NCBI GenBank assembly: GCA_964304625.1
Contig: OZ199839.1
Span: 5,084,001 to 5,148,000, forward strand
Length of the DNA: 64,000 nt
Direction of reading: 5' to 3'
Source of the DNA: Kudoa neothunni
Lineage: Eukaryota > Cnidaria
Within the stretch, counting starts at the first letter, position 1. The number at the start of each line of letters is the position of its first letter. The notes beneath the pieces are model-generated. The model was given only the letters and a program-made list of their open reading frames with translations. It was not told where the DNA came from and did no database searches. Positions 1 to 11,260 of this stretch are shown piece by piece. A program made the translations under genes and the position numbers.

Positions 1-1283
1 AACAATATTTGATACCATTGTACAACTATTTGGTGGATTTTGTACGAAGAGCCATCCCATTGTTGAATGTCGAAATGGAATTGGCTAAAGCTGATCATAT
101 TTTTGAGATGAACGTCGAAAACAACTCGATACCTGGAATAAATCTCAACTCTTACCAGTCAGTATCACATCCCTGAGTCAAATCAACAGAGTGAATAGTT
201 GTCTGTGTGAAGTTAGTTGATTCCAATTTTCAAGGTTTGACGTGTCAAATTGATTTGGGAGCATGCAATAATGCTGACCAATTGATGTCCTATGGAATGG
301 ATAATCTCAAAATTGCCCTCAAATCTATGGGATTGAAATGTGGAGGTGATTCTATTGGAATAATTCCGTTTTTATTTCGCTCCGTCAATTCAAAAACTTC
401 TAATTAGGTACGCTTAAAGAGAGGGCTGAACGATTGTTCTCAATCAAAGGTAAAACATTGGAAGAAATCCCATCAAGTATCAAACAAAAGTCTACCTCTA
501 ATCCAGCCAAATTGGTGCGACGTGGACTTCCAACGAGAGAATACATTATGGATGTGACAAAGATTGAAGCTAGAGTATGCGAATCTATGCATTTGCTGAA
601 ATCTGTCACAAACTAAATAAATATGTAGATCTATCATTTGGCGTACCTGTTACACGCTATTCGATTGGAAACTATCGAAAATGTTGAAAGAAAGCAATCT
701 CGGACCGTTGACGAGCTGTTGAATGAAGAGGAAGATGAAGCTGCCAATGTGGAAAATGACATCACTGCTACTGATGAACATTTTTCCAAACGATGAGGAT
801 CAAGATCCTGCAATATACAATCCAAAGAATCTACCTCTCGGTTTTTAAATCATTGATATGAGCGATTTTTGTTTATATCTGTGTAGATATTGATGGTAAA
901 CCCATTCCTTACTGGTTGTACAAACTGCATGGATTGAATCTGTATTATGATTGTGAGATATGCGGAAACACCAAATATCGAGGTCCAAAAGCCTTTCAGG
1001 TATGAGTGATTGGATATGGTGCTTTTGTTTATGCTTGATTTTGTAGCGTCATTTTTCTGAGTGGAGACATGCTCATGGAATGAGATGTCTTGGAATCCCT
1101 AATACTCCTCATTTCCATAACGTTACCAAAATTGACGATGCAGTAGCTCTATGGAACAAAATCAAACAGGACCGTGAAGTTGAAAAGTGGGATGCCGATA
1201 ACGAGGAAGAGTTCGAAGACTCGGCTGGAAATGTAGTTAACAGAAAGGTTTATGAGGATTTGAGGAAACAAGGTTTGCTTTGA
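1..1283 (+). CDS. SF3A3: Splicing factor 3a subunit 3 (SF3a60), 5' end cut off by window
   Basis: Subunit of the U2 snRNP SF3a complex, which acts at the branch site in pre-mRNA splicing. The window opens inside the gene; about 323 C-terminal residues are visible, so roughly the first third of a ~500-residue protein lies upstream. I read seven exons: 1-161, 213-345, 408-574, 629-748, 798-840, 887-999 and 1047-1283. They are joined by GT-AG introns of 46-62 nt and stay in frame to the stop. Family blocks seen include [24 protein letters not shown], a matrin-type C2H2 finger (CEICGN then [10 protein letters not shown]) and [12 protein letters not shown] near the end. Read without the 49-nt intron 749-797 the frame would appear broken near 800; with it the gene is intact. 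AATAAA signals follow at about 1378-1387. Identity is very secure; individual splice sites are inferred. Confidence 0.95.
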
Positions 1284-1483
1284 GTGTAGAGTTTATTTTT
1301 TCACATTTCTTAATATTCGACTATATGAGGGCTTTTTTCATGTTGATTTGAAGAGATAGAACTTTAAGGCGATCTTAAATAAATAAAATAAGTTTTATAA
1401 GAAACTGTTTTTCTAATTTTCATCTATATTTTTTATATGGATAAAATACTTAAATCGATGACTTTATGGACGTGTGATTGAAT

Positions 1484-2660
1484 CAATGATTCCCAACTTA
1501 GGGTTAGTGGATCCCCCAGGAAGCTCGCGCATTAATTTTTGGAACTTTATGGGAGGGGTTTTACTCTTAAAAAATAAAGAAGGCGGTGTTTATTGGCCCT
1601 TGAAGCGCATCTACAAACAATAATGATCAAATATATTTTACACTATTTTCAAAAATAATAAAATATTATTTATATCAGTCAGATAATTTATTGATATTTA
1701 ATTTCAATCTAGTAATTATACGTCTTCATTTAATTTTCAAAAAAAACTATATTAATTATGGTTGAATATTCTTAAACGCTGATCTCATATAATGTTGGTT
1801 ACATGTAAGATACCGTAATTATCGTCAACAGGTTTTTAAATATATGACATGCTTCTAGAAACTTATTAAGATTTTGGAATTTAATTTTTAAACGATACTT
1901 CTGAATAAATCCGTCTTATAATAACTAGTTCCGTCAACAAAATAAACAGTATTTACTCTACTATTTAAATCATTGAATGATATTACGGATATAATTTCAT
2001 GTGACATTGTAATCTTAGATCACATCATTTTTGTGCGCTCTCAATGACTTTGCGATTTATTATGGAAATGTTATTTTTGTCCTGAAATTTAAACTGTTAG
2101 ATTCTCAACTGCAACACTGAAAAACGACAAAGCGTGTCAACAACGTAAAAAAAATATTCTCTTTGATGTTAACATTATTATCTTCCACATTACTTTCAAT
2201 GCTGTTCATTGTGTACGTGTAACTACGCTACCCTAGGTACAAGATTCATAAAATGCATCGTTATATCTTTATGTTGATGCTATGGCTAATCAATAAATTT
2301 TTTCATAAATTTCCACGAAAAATATAACAATACAATGTAAAATAAAACAATAAAATTTGAATGACATAACCAAGCCACATCGGTGATACTTCCCAATAGG
2401 AACGACTAATATATTAAATGTATGTTTTTAAACGTTGTAATATAACAATCATAAAAACAACCAATCCTATTTTTCTTTTTATAGTGCAAAAAAGGAAAAA
2501 CTATCGTAAATTCCTGACTTTAATCACAACCAAATTTATAAACATAATTCTGGAACAATACCATCACACATGTAAATACGTGGTTAATAAACTTAGGGGT
2601 TGGTATTCATTTTGCTTATCTAGTTGGGGGTCCTTGAACTAAAAAGGTTCGGAAGCACTA
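1484..2660. mobile_element. hAT-type non-autonomous DNA transposon, 1177 bp
   Basis: The ends are short imperfect inverted repeats of the hAT type: the left end starts CAATGATTCCCAACTTAGGG, and the right end read inward starts TAGTGCTTCCGAACC. Both continue into a GGA(C/T)CCCCC-like block. Perfect 8-bp direct repeats GATTGAAT lie outside both ends (1476-1483 and 2661-2668), which is the target duplication length of the hAT superfamily. No transposase reading frame is visible inside, so it would need enzyme from elsewhere. The perfect target duplication against imperfect inverted repeats suggests a moderately old insertion. Confidence 0.8.
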
Positions 2661-2668
2661 GATTGAAT

Positions 2669-4695
2669 GATTCAATTATACTAGTCATTGGTAGTCTGTG
2701 GCTCTTGGTGATTAAAACTACATACAGTCTTATCTCTATTATTCGTGATAGATTCATTATACAACTATATAGCTTACTGCAGATAAGTGAGTCGCTCTTA
2801 AAAATTGACTCCTAGCGTTTTTTATCGTGGCTTATCTTTATGTTAAAATATTAGCACAAATATTTTTGGCAATTCATTAAGGTCCAATATAAAAAGAGTT
2901 ATTCGGTCCAAATAAATCATGAGGTGGAATCCGAATTTCGCGTAAATAACTTTATTTAAAGGAACTATTCATTTAAGCAACGAATATGTAATGAAATAAT
3001 CTTTCTCTTCGTAATTTATGTAATCAAAATTCTATTACAACAAAGTAAAATATTTGCAACAAATTATTTTTTAAGTAAGATACGTAGGAATAACAAATAT
3101 CTAATAAAACTAATTCTTATGTTAATAATCTATTAAATATATATTTATTTAAATTATTTTAACAATTATTAGTTTATATTGTTCTTATTTTACGTTTATT
3201 ACTTCATTGACGTTCAAGGTTGTTTTAGGTTATTAATTGATCACTCACTTTTCGTGATAGGATTTTTCTTATAATAATATCAATTATTCGTAAATAACAA
3301 AATTTATTTGAGTTTAAATTTTTTTCATTTATACACTTTGTGGAATTTAAAAAATGACACAATTTTATCACTTATCAAATAATTAATCATTTTTTGTTTA
3401 TACATTGCTAAAGCATATTTCAAAAGATTAATTACAAGAAAACGGTTTATGTATTCAATATAGTATAATTTAATAATTAACTTGATATAATTATGATTTT
3501 ACATGAACTATTCATTGAAATAGGAATGAAATAATGTAAATTTACAAGTCACGTAATAATATATATAAGAGGATGGATGGTGCGTTATAATAATCCAATT
3601 GGAACGAATGATATTAAAATAATCAATCCTCCTAAGAAGAAACAAAACCAACCTGTGTCTCATTTTCAATAATTCATTCTTTTTTAATCAATAAAAAACG
3701 ATAGATGTTACTAAGTTTTCAATAAATATAAAATGCGTTAATTTTTCAATTGTGTAATTAAATTATTGTTTTCCTCGCAGATTAATATATTCTATAAATG
3801 ATAATATTTAAAGTAAAACTTATAATAAGGACAATATAAAATTCATTTTGTTTATTTCATCGATGAACTTCGATACTAATTAAAATTATTTTAGGGTTAA
3901 TGTTATGAGTTCGAAATGGCGCCAACTCACCGCGCTGTCCAAAGCGTTCACCATTTAATGTGTATTAAAAAAATAAAATTATAAATCAATATAATTAAAA
4001 AATTCTGACGATCTATTAAGAAGTTATAAAATTTTGTTTGCATTTGAACTATAAATTCAAGTTGTTGGACCGAAAAATTAGTCACATCCTAATGAATTTC
4101 ATATTTAAGATTAAATTTGATAGCGTCATTAGTTACTTCACAATAAAAAATGATATTTTTATTAGAGGAATCTCGTTTAAATAAGGATATTACTGGAGTA
4201 AACTGAGGGTAGCGCCTCAATGATATGTTTCTGACTATCGATTTTTAAGAGCAACAATTATATTATTGTACAATTTCAGTTAGTATAATTTTAAATCAAT
4301 AAAGTTTTTTAGTCACTCATATTTAACCATTTTGGGTTTCCGCACGATATTTTGTTGTACAAATATTTTTCGAATGCTTTATCAAATTTTTTACAAAAAT
4401 GACTCAATCCTTATATGAAGAATTATTTTATCCAACTTTGACATTTGTACTAATCATATACACCTAATTTCTGGAGGTTGGCTAATCAAGAGTCAAACAG
4501 TCCAATAATTTCACCGAATTTCATTACTCATTATTCAGTTGTCAGCTATGATACTTAGCTGAAGTTAATATATTTTTGAAATTTCCTTTTTCCAAAATTT
4601 GATCACTGAGAAAATATCCGCGGGAACCCGTAGGTTTACTGTAATGAAAAAAATTCAAAAGTATACAAAAGAATTATATTTTTACATCCCAATAA
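2669..4695. other. AT-rich intergenic DNA, nothing recognised
   Basis: No reading frame with splice support, no RNA gene and no paired transposon ends were found. There is a short GC-rich patch near 3910-3950 and a small hairpin near 4205-4222 (TGAGG/CCTCA), neither convincing as an element. Confidence 0.5.
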
Positions 4696-4785
4696 CCTTT
4701 TTTAAACATTAAACAATAGAGCTTAGCGAGTCAAAATTGTTACCCGTACTAAAATTTATTTCTTTCATAGCACACAGTATGGCAA
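4696..4785 (+). repeat. Direct repeat, left copy (~85 bp)
   Basis: This stretch around TTTTTTAAACATTAAAC, followed by GAGTCAAAATTGTTACC, recurs in the same orientation at 5481-5565 with scattered differences. The pair brackets the Mutator-like transposase relic. Direct orientation does not fit Mutator terminal inverted repeats, so the pair could be a local duplication or two copies of another short repeat. Confidence 0.65.
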
Positions 4786-4824
4786 TGTGTATATAGAAAA
4801 ATGAAAAAAACTAGGTTGCTCTAA

Positions 4825-5355
4825 TGATTATGACTCTAACGATGATTTTAAATTATTCGTAAAATGCGTAACGTCACTCGCTTTCGTTCCACCTAATTGT
4901 GTGAAAAAAGAATTTGAAAAGTTACGAGTAAAATCTGAAAATTTTCTAAATATTGCCAACATAGATTCCTTCATGGAATACTTTGAAAACACATATATCA
5001 TGATCTCTGAATTTCCAATGCAAACGTAGAATGGTTTCGACAGAATATTGCGAAATATCAAATAGACATCAAATTCCGCTGAGATTTTCAATAGGCATTT
5101 TTAATTTTTACAGTCGTTTCGAACTATCTCATTCCGTGATACACACTTTTATTCAAAAATTAAACGAGCACCAAAGCAATGTGGAGCAAGATATTTTTTT
5201 TCAAATATGAAACCCAAATATGGGACCTTATGGGGAGAAAATAAGCGAAAAGTATGAAAAATTGAAGCAAATATGTCTAAGCCACGATGAATACTACGAC
5301 ACATTATATTTGGAGGCGATCGCTAGGACTTATAATTGGAGGATAAAATAGATTT
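4825..5355 (+). mobile_element. Decayed Mutator-like (MULE) transposase C-terminal relic
   Basis: Read on the plus strand, one frame gives LAFVPPNCVKKEFEKLR, then MEYFENTYI, then a stretch resembling the FP-x-x-x-WN ... TSN-S-E-x-FN-RHF segment that closes MULE transposases in animals. The frame is broken by several stops, so this is a dead fragment. The DDE catalytic region upstream is not present. An 87-aa reading frame on the opposite strand at 4828-5091 is only a shadow of this relic. Family assignment is from remembered MULE patterns such as AFVPPNDV and the late WN...TNNS-x-E block. Confidence 0.6.
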
Positions 5356-5480
5356 TAAATAACAAAAATATCATAGTCTGCACTAAATGTAATAGCCATA
5401 TACATTTGATTTAACTGCGCTTTCCTCATGCAATATGAAGCATGCGCATTACGCAAATTCCGGCAAACTCTCCGCCTTAT

Positions 5481-5565
5481 GCTTTTTTAAACATTAAACG
5501 ATAGAGCTTATTGAGTCAAAATTGTTACCAATAATAAAATCTATTTCAATCATGGCAAACAATTC
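5481..5565 (+). repeat. Direct repeat, right copy (~85 bp)
   Basis: Second copy of the repeat at 4696-4785, same orientation, with several substitutions. It ends about 30 bp before the long-inverted-repeat element at 5594. Confidence 0.65.
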
Positions 5566-5593
5566 ATCAAACTAAAAAAGATAACTCCGTAAT

Positions 5594-7120
5594 GGTAAAG
5601 TATGTGACTCCAAGAAAACATCATCTTGCGTCCGTTTTTTCTTTTGCGATTATCAATAATAAATCAAAAGAATATTGAGTGCAAATAAGTTACTTCTAAA
5701 TGTTTGCCTAATTCTCCCTCGACTACAGTCGGATACACGTGTAATCCACGTCGTTTTGCAATAGATACCGAAAAATAGCTGATTATTTATTTTTTCCGCA
5801 AATTATCCAAAATTTCTAATTCATATTATTCTTAATAAAAACGATATTAAATTTTTCTGTGTTTGTTTGCCGCGTGAAAATCGCGATAATGGAGCTTTTA
5901 AGTTTAGAGGGGACGATGACTTTTTCTGTTTGATTAATGATCATGATAGGTTATTCTAAAAATTAGTAACGAAGGGTTACCTTAAAGCTGCTACAAAAAG
6001 ATGTTTAAATTATTGGATTTTTTAAACCTTTACTTTAAAAAAGAGAAAATTAAATGCAAGGAGACCGATGACAGAAAATGCATGCTACGAGAGAAATTAC
6101 ATTGATTATTCCTTCACTTACAGCTGTAGAAAATATTTATCTTCTGCGAAATAACGACTTGAGGTAGTTAAGGTGTAAAACTAGTGTTTCCCCTTGAAAC
6201 GGTACGTTTTTCTCTAGTATGGCTTCCGTCAGTTTAACAAACAAATTAACGATAATAAAATATATATTCATTTATAAAATTCTATATTAAAATTTGAACG
6301 AGAAAATCTTCATGAAACTGGTTGTACGTCCAAGACATTGCATAACACTTCAGCTGCGCGTTAACAGCATGATAATTGTTGCAAACAACGATTTTGGCGT
6401 AGCATACAGATTAAAATTATAGATTATTTCATTTCAAAGTTTAATTATATACTATAACAATAATAAAACATCATTTTATTAATTACATATTTTATATCCT
6501 ATTTAAAAAATAAATAGATAAATATACGATTTATTATTTGTAAAAGTTTTCCAGTTTAATATCATAAGACATAAAATACATACTGAAGTATTTTTAATTA
6601 ATGCCTTTCTTCAATTTTATAAACAATAATATCAATGTACGATTAATATAATTATCATTAGTTTCAATTTCGAAAGTAAGTGATGTATAAAAATTATTTC
6701 ACTATTAATAATGTACTAATAAAAATTTATAAACTAAAATAAACAATGATAGATATTACTAAATGATTTAAAAGTTAATTTAGCATTTAGGAATAAAGAT
6801 AAGATGACACATTATTTCATAATATAAGACAAGCTTATTTAGAAGGTTTTTACGCTAACTTTGGTATGTAAATGTTAAGAAAATTTAAATAATGGTTATA
6901 ATATATTAATTAGGATAAAATAAGAAAATAATCAGCTATTTTTCGGTATCTATTGCAAAACGACGTGGATTACACGTGTATCCGACTGTAGTCGAGGGAG
7001 AATTAGGCAAACATTTAGAAGTAACTTATTTGCACTCAATATTCTTTTGATTTATTATTGATAATCGTAAAAGAAAAAACGGACGCAAGATGATGTTTTC
7101 CTGGAGTCACATACTTTACC
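5594..7120. mobile_element. 1.5-kb element with ~200-bp terminal inverted repeats
   Basis: Bases 5594-5793 reappear as a near-identical reverse complement at 6924-7120. Both ends start GGTAAAGTATGTGACTCCA inward and run to the sequence around ATAATCAGCTATTTTTCGGT. The roughly 1.1 kb between them is AT-rich and has no reading frame. The high similarity of the two arms suggests recent activity. Long inverted repeats are typical of Mutator-like and some other DNA transposons, but I could not fix a target duplication: GATAACT occurs just right of the element and again 14 bp left of it. Superfamily therefore remains open. Confidence 0.8.
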
Positions 7121-7312
7121 GATAACTTCATTGTTTTCATTTACAATTTTAGCTTATCATAATTTTCGAATTATCAAATTAAAAAGTTTACTCAAAAATT
7201 TATAATAACATCGAATCAATATTTATTTTAAAGGTTGGAATAGAAAGGGGCCACACGTCACAATCAAAATTTATAATCGTGTGATCTCGAATGAAGTCGC
7301 CATAACATCGTG

Positions 7313-8501
7313 ATGGTTAAGGAAGACCGGACCCCTTCAGTCAAATCGTTTCAAAATATCAAAAATAAAATTCGCCGAAACGATGCCTATTTGAAAGCTA
7401 AACGACAGACGTGTATTGATAAGGCGAACCGCCGAAAACGCAAAAGAACTGATCCAGAACATGAAGAATCAGCAGTAAGATTGCGAAATCTTAAACACAC
7501 TTGACGTGATATTAATATTTAAGACTGTTCTCAAACAGAGAACAATCGAAAATATGCGCGAATATGACGAAGATCAATTAGTGGATATTGTTGACAATAC
7601 CGAAGACGCTAATAATCCATTAAAAATCGACGATGAATTTGTTGATTATTTTGAGAAAAGTGTCACTCCTAAGATTGCAGTAACAATTTCCTCCGATAAA
7701 AGACCTTCGAAAGTGAGTTTTTGTTATTGTTGTTGAATTGGTGAACGAGATTCGATTTAAGTTGTTGTATGAGTTGGCGGAAGAATTCTGCCAAGTATTG
7801 CCCAATGCAACTCTCATTAAAAAGCGAGGCATGCGAGTGAATAAATTCTCAAAGGAACTACTTCAACAGGGATTCACTGACATGATTCTTTTTGGTGAGG
7901 ACAAAAAACAACCGAGTAATTTTGAGAAAAATCGCTCACTATTTGATAGATTTACTAAATAGATCGTATGATTTTGTCACATTTATCAAATGGAGGTTTG
8001 ACAGCAATGTTCAAGCTCTCCTCTTTGAAACTTCCCCAACAAATTCATAATCACGGTCAACAAACCGATCACAAACCCGAGCTCATTCTGAACAATTTCA
8101 CTACTGTCCTTGGGCATCGTGTTGGCACAATGTTTGCTGTGTTGTTTCCACATATGCCTGAATTTGAAGGTCGTCAGGTTGCTACGTTCCACAATCAAAG
8201 GGATTTCATTTTTTTCCGTTATCATCGGTACGTTAGTTAATTTTTGTTGAGACTTGATTGATAAATTCGACAAATAGGTACATTTTCGAGGGAGATAAGC
8301 GTGCTGGTCTTCAAGAATTAGGTCCTGAATTCACTCTGAAGTTGAAATGGGTTCAAAAAGGTTTCTTTAACAACAACGACAACGCTCAATACGAATGGTT
8401 CTTAAAAGTACTGTGTTTGTATTGCCTCGCTTCGAATGTTTACTTGTCTATCTGTTTAGCGTCACGAAATGGAAACTTCTAGGAGGAAGTTTTTCCTTTA
8501 A
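7313..8501 (+). CDS. RPF1: Ribosome production factor 1, Brix-domain protein
   Basis: Nucleolar factor needed for maturation of the large ribosomal subunit. Six exons (7313-7474, 7524-7712, 7762-7915, 7963-8227, 8278-8407, 8460-8501) with introns of 47-52 nt give a 313-residue protein, close to the usual ~350. The N-terminus is basic (INKIRR-type helix, KANRRKRKR). The Brix domain shows [59 protein letters not shown] and FIFFRYHRY, and the family tail [11 protein letters not shown] is present. I chose ATG 7313; it is preceded by an in-frame GTG at 7310. AATAAA lies at 8602. It converges on the minus-strand gene 8999-9606. Nothing is missing; this should be functional. Confidence 0.95.
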
Positions 8502-8998
8502 ACTCTTTATACAGTCATTAGGTGTATTATATTGTAGAAAATTTATTTGGTGGAATTTTTTGTATTAAAAATAATCATGTTTTGTAATTTACTCTGCGCG
8601 CAATAAAAATTTCTAAATAATAACACACGTAAAATACGCGTATGAGCGTAAAATATTTCTAAACTACGACCAATCATTTATTCAGATACAAATTTGTTGT
8701 GAGGTTTGCTAGGAGTTATTGATTTTGACTCATTTCGAGTTAAACCTGAGTGATCGTAAGTTGGCCATCGATTTCAAAATTTATTACTTTCAGCTGCATA
8801 ATTTTCTAATGTTACAGTGGGACCATATCGTTTCTTTAATCGATAATTGGCCTCATTTTGAAGACGCTTATCAAATAAATCCTTCGTATAGATTTGATAG
8901 AAAATTTAAAAATACCTCGATTTTATGATCTAATTTATTTTTAGCAGTCATTAAGGTTGTTATAAAATCACTTTGAAGCTTCAATAAACTCACTACAC
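8502..8998. other. Convergent 3' intergenic region
   Basis: Between RPF1 (plus) and the minus-strand helical gene. It holds the RPF1 polyadenylation signal at 8602 and, on the minus strand, an AATAAA at about 8937-8946 for the opposing gene. A 69-codon open frame at 8719-8928 (plus) contains a good 5' splice-like GTAAGT and two acceptor-like tracts but resembles no family I know. Confidence 0.5.
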
Positions 8999-9606
8999 CT
9001 ACAACACATGATCATTCAATTTAAAAATATTTCGAAAACCACTTTCGATGGTCATATTTTTGGAAGGTTTTTGAGTGAGCTGATTAGTTTGCGCAATAAT
9101 ACACTCAGCACTGTCAGTAAGAATCGACAGCAGTTTTTCATTCTTTTTGATATTGTTGAATATGTATTCAAGAGATTCTTCGTCGGAAGTTTCATTTTTT
9201 TGAGACAGTTCCAAAATATACAATGATTTTCTAATCTAATAAAAAGTTTAAACGTTAATGGAGAAATTTTAAATGAATCTGTTGTTAAACACTTCTTCCA
9301 ATTCCTCATGGAGTTGATCCCTTTTAGAGGTGGCCCTTTCAATAAACGGATCTATCAATCCAATACTCTTAATGAATATTCGTTATAAAATATTAACAAT
9401 TACATCACGATAATTACATAGGTGAGATTATTGCATGATTGACGAATAGTGCTGAAATATGCGTCAGGAATGTCTGAAATCGACTTTCCCGTCCATGTTT
9501 CACTATCAATATGAGCTCTAATTGATGAGTTAAAAAAACCTATTTCACATAAAAACCTCAGTTGTTTTACAACTTCCAATAACTCCTGTGGAGTAGCATT
9601 GTCCAT
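8999..9606 (-). CDS. Small helical protein, not recognised
   Basis: Minus-strand gene with three exons: 9606-9418, 9367-9293 and 9235-8999. Introns are 50 and 57 nt, and the sum closes in frame at 166 residues. It starts at ATG MDNATPQELLEVVKQL. The middle reads IDPFIERATSKRDQLHEEL and is followed by IRKSLYILEL and a long polar, Lys/Glu/Asn-rich helical C-terminus. No signal peptide, membrane segment or catalytic motif is visible. Size and predicted helicity fit a small subunit of a larger assembly (for example Mediator- or BLOC-type), but I cannot name a family, so this is only a guess. The splice sites match the window's pattern, which is the main evidence that it is real. Confidence 0.6.
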
Positions 9607-9684
9607 TTACTTCTTTTGTGCGCGAAATCCACCCGAAGATGACCGATTGTTAAATTTTTATTTTGGTTGATATTTAAGTTTATT

Positions 9685-10124
9685 TTACATGCATATTTTT
9701 GAAACAACTTGTATTAGAAAAATAACGTTTGCTATTCCATTCTTTAAAATTTTCAAGGTTTCAATAGGAAAAACTTAATTATAATAACATACATTATATG
9801 GATAACTAATGAATCTCCCGGTCTTGTAATATGTATTTTGCGCTAATAAAAACCCCTTTTTATCAAAAGCACAAATAATCCCATTATCAACCGGCTGCTG
9901 CCGGTTAAGTTGATACGCTACAATCGTATAACTTTTTAGGACAAAATAAAATCCCCAATATTGAGACACCAAATAGCGCAAACAATACAAACTATTATTT
10001 GTATAAAAATATTTGTTAATATTGCGAATTTTAATCTTTTTTTGACTGTTTTGTGTAATAATTGATTAAAAGGATTGTAACCCTCGTCAATATATGTACA
10101 ACCGACATCAGATTGGTATGGCAC
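9685..10124 (-). CDS. Possible small membrane protein, 5' end unresolved
   Basis: Three minus-strand segments (10124-9970, 9931-9793, 9741-9685) join through introns of 38 and 51 nt, the second with a GTATGT donor, into one frame of about 116 residues ending in TAA. The visible part has an aromatic, polar N-terminal stretch (YIDEGYNPFNQLLHK), a strong membrane segment (FAILTNIFIQIIVCIVCAI), a polar loop with IICAFDKKGFLLAQN and a second hydrophobic C-terminal stretch (NVIFLIQVV). The frame stays open upstream without an ATG, so the first exon is missing from this model. I do not recognise the family. Alternative: a decayed gene or chance frame. Confidence 0.35.
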
Positions 10125-11260
10125 TGCCGTCTTTAATGCTAATAACGCAGGTTCGGTTTGAGTCCTTATGTTACATCTTATATTTTATTTCCACTATCAC
10201 ATTTAATATTTCTTTTTTATATTTTAGAAACACAAGGAATGCTTGTTTTTTAATAAATAAGAATAAAAATAGTCATTTTTTTTGCACGGGAAAAATTTAT
10301 TTGGAATTCGAACACACTTCTAGAACGGATTATGGTCGAAGTCTGAGATTGCACTGTATTATTTTTTTTTCCTCATTAAGATAAAATTATCAATAAATAT
10401 GCTAAAGTTTAACGAATTACGCAATATCAAGTTGCGCAGTATCGAAAGTTTACTGTAATTTATCTGAGACTTGATTTTGATTTCATGTTTATTAGAAATT
10501 ACGATTATTTTTCTTTAAAAGTATTTAAGGATTCCATTGATACTTACCTCACATTAGTGCTCAAAAAATTTAACATAATTTTAAGATACCTTTAATATTT
10601 ATCACGACATCTGCAAAAAGTCGTTGAAATTCATATGAGCTACAAGTTCGTTTAATTACGTGGAATTAATTCGTAGAGTGATATTGCCTTTCCTCAGAGT
10701 TCTACTGATGGTATTATTGAATATTCTATAAATCTCGTTGAAATCATTATACAAAAAAATTAAACTTTGTATCGACCCGACTGAATTTAGTAGATCTTCT
10801 AAATTCCAATTATTGAAGAATTTACCATAGTTAATTGGTTCACATTTAGCCGGGGTTTACCATGTTTCATTTTTGGGTCGTACTAATAATTGAAAAACGT
10901 CCATTCATGTGAGTTCACAAATTTTTGTTTAATTACAAAGCAATGATGTAACTTTTCATTTCAAAAATTATGCGATTAGATTAAAAAATTAAATATTATA
11001 ATTTTTTAATGTGCCTCAAAAACTTCATAAATATGATTTTTTGGGCTGAATGAGATATTAGTTTAGCTTTTCGTTTTTTACAATAATATAAATTTTAAAT
11101 AGGCCTATTCGTTTATAAGAAATAAATTAAAATAATTATAAAAATAGATTTAAAATTATAATGTATTAGAACACAAAAAGTCAGAATATTGATTAAACAC
11201 GAACAACTAAAGCACACTCATGGAACGCTCCGAACGGAACCGACTAATAATCAGGTTGGG
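10125..11260. other. AT-rich intergenic DNA, nothing recognised
   Basis: No spliced gene, RNA gene or element ends were found. The missing 5' exon of the minus-strand membrane-protein model may lie here. The open frame of the downstream intronless gene extends upstream to 11189 without an ATG. Confidence 0.4.

Noticed and set aside
749-840. Apparent frameshift in SF3A3 at a T run near 781-785
   Set aside because: A 49-nt GT-AG intron (749-797) restores the frame exactly and matches local intron size; no break needed.
2881-2930. GGTCCAA words resembling the MITE ends
   Set aside because: The interior does not align with the three MITE copies.
8719-8928. 69-codon plus-strand frame between RPF1 and the next gene
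   Set aside because: Starts without ATG, matches no family and overlaps the 3' flank of the opposing gene.
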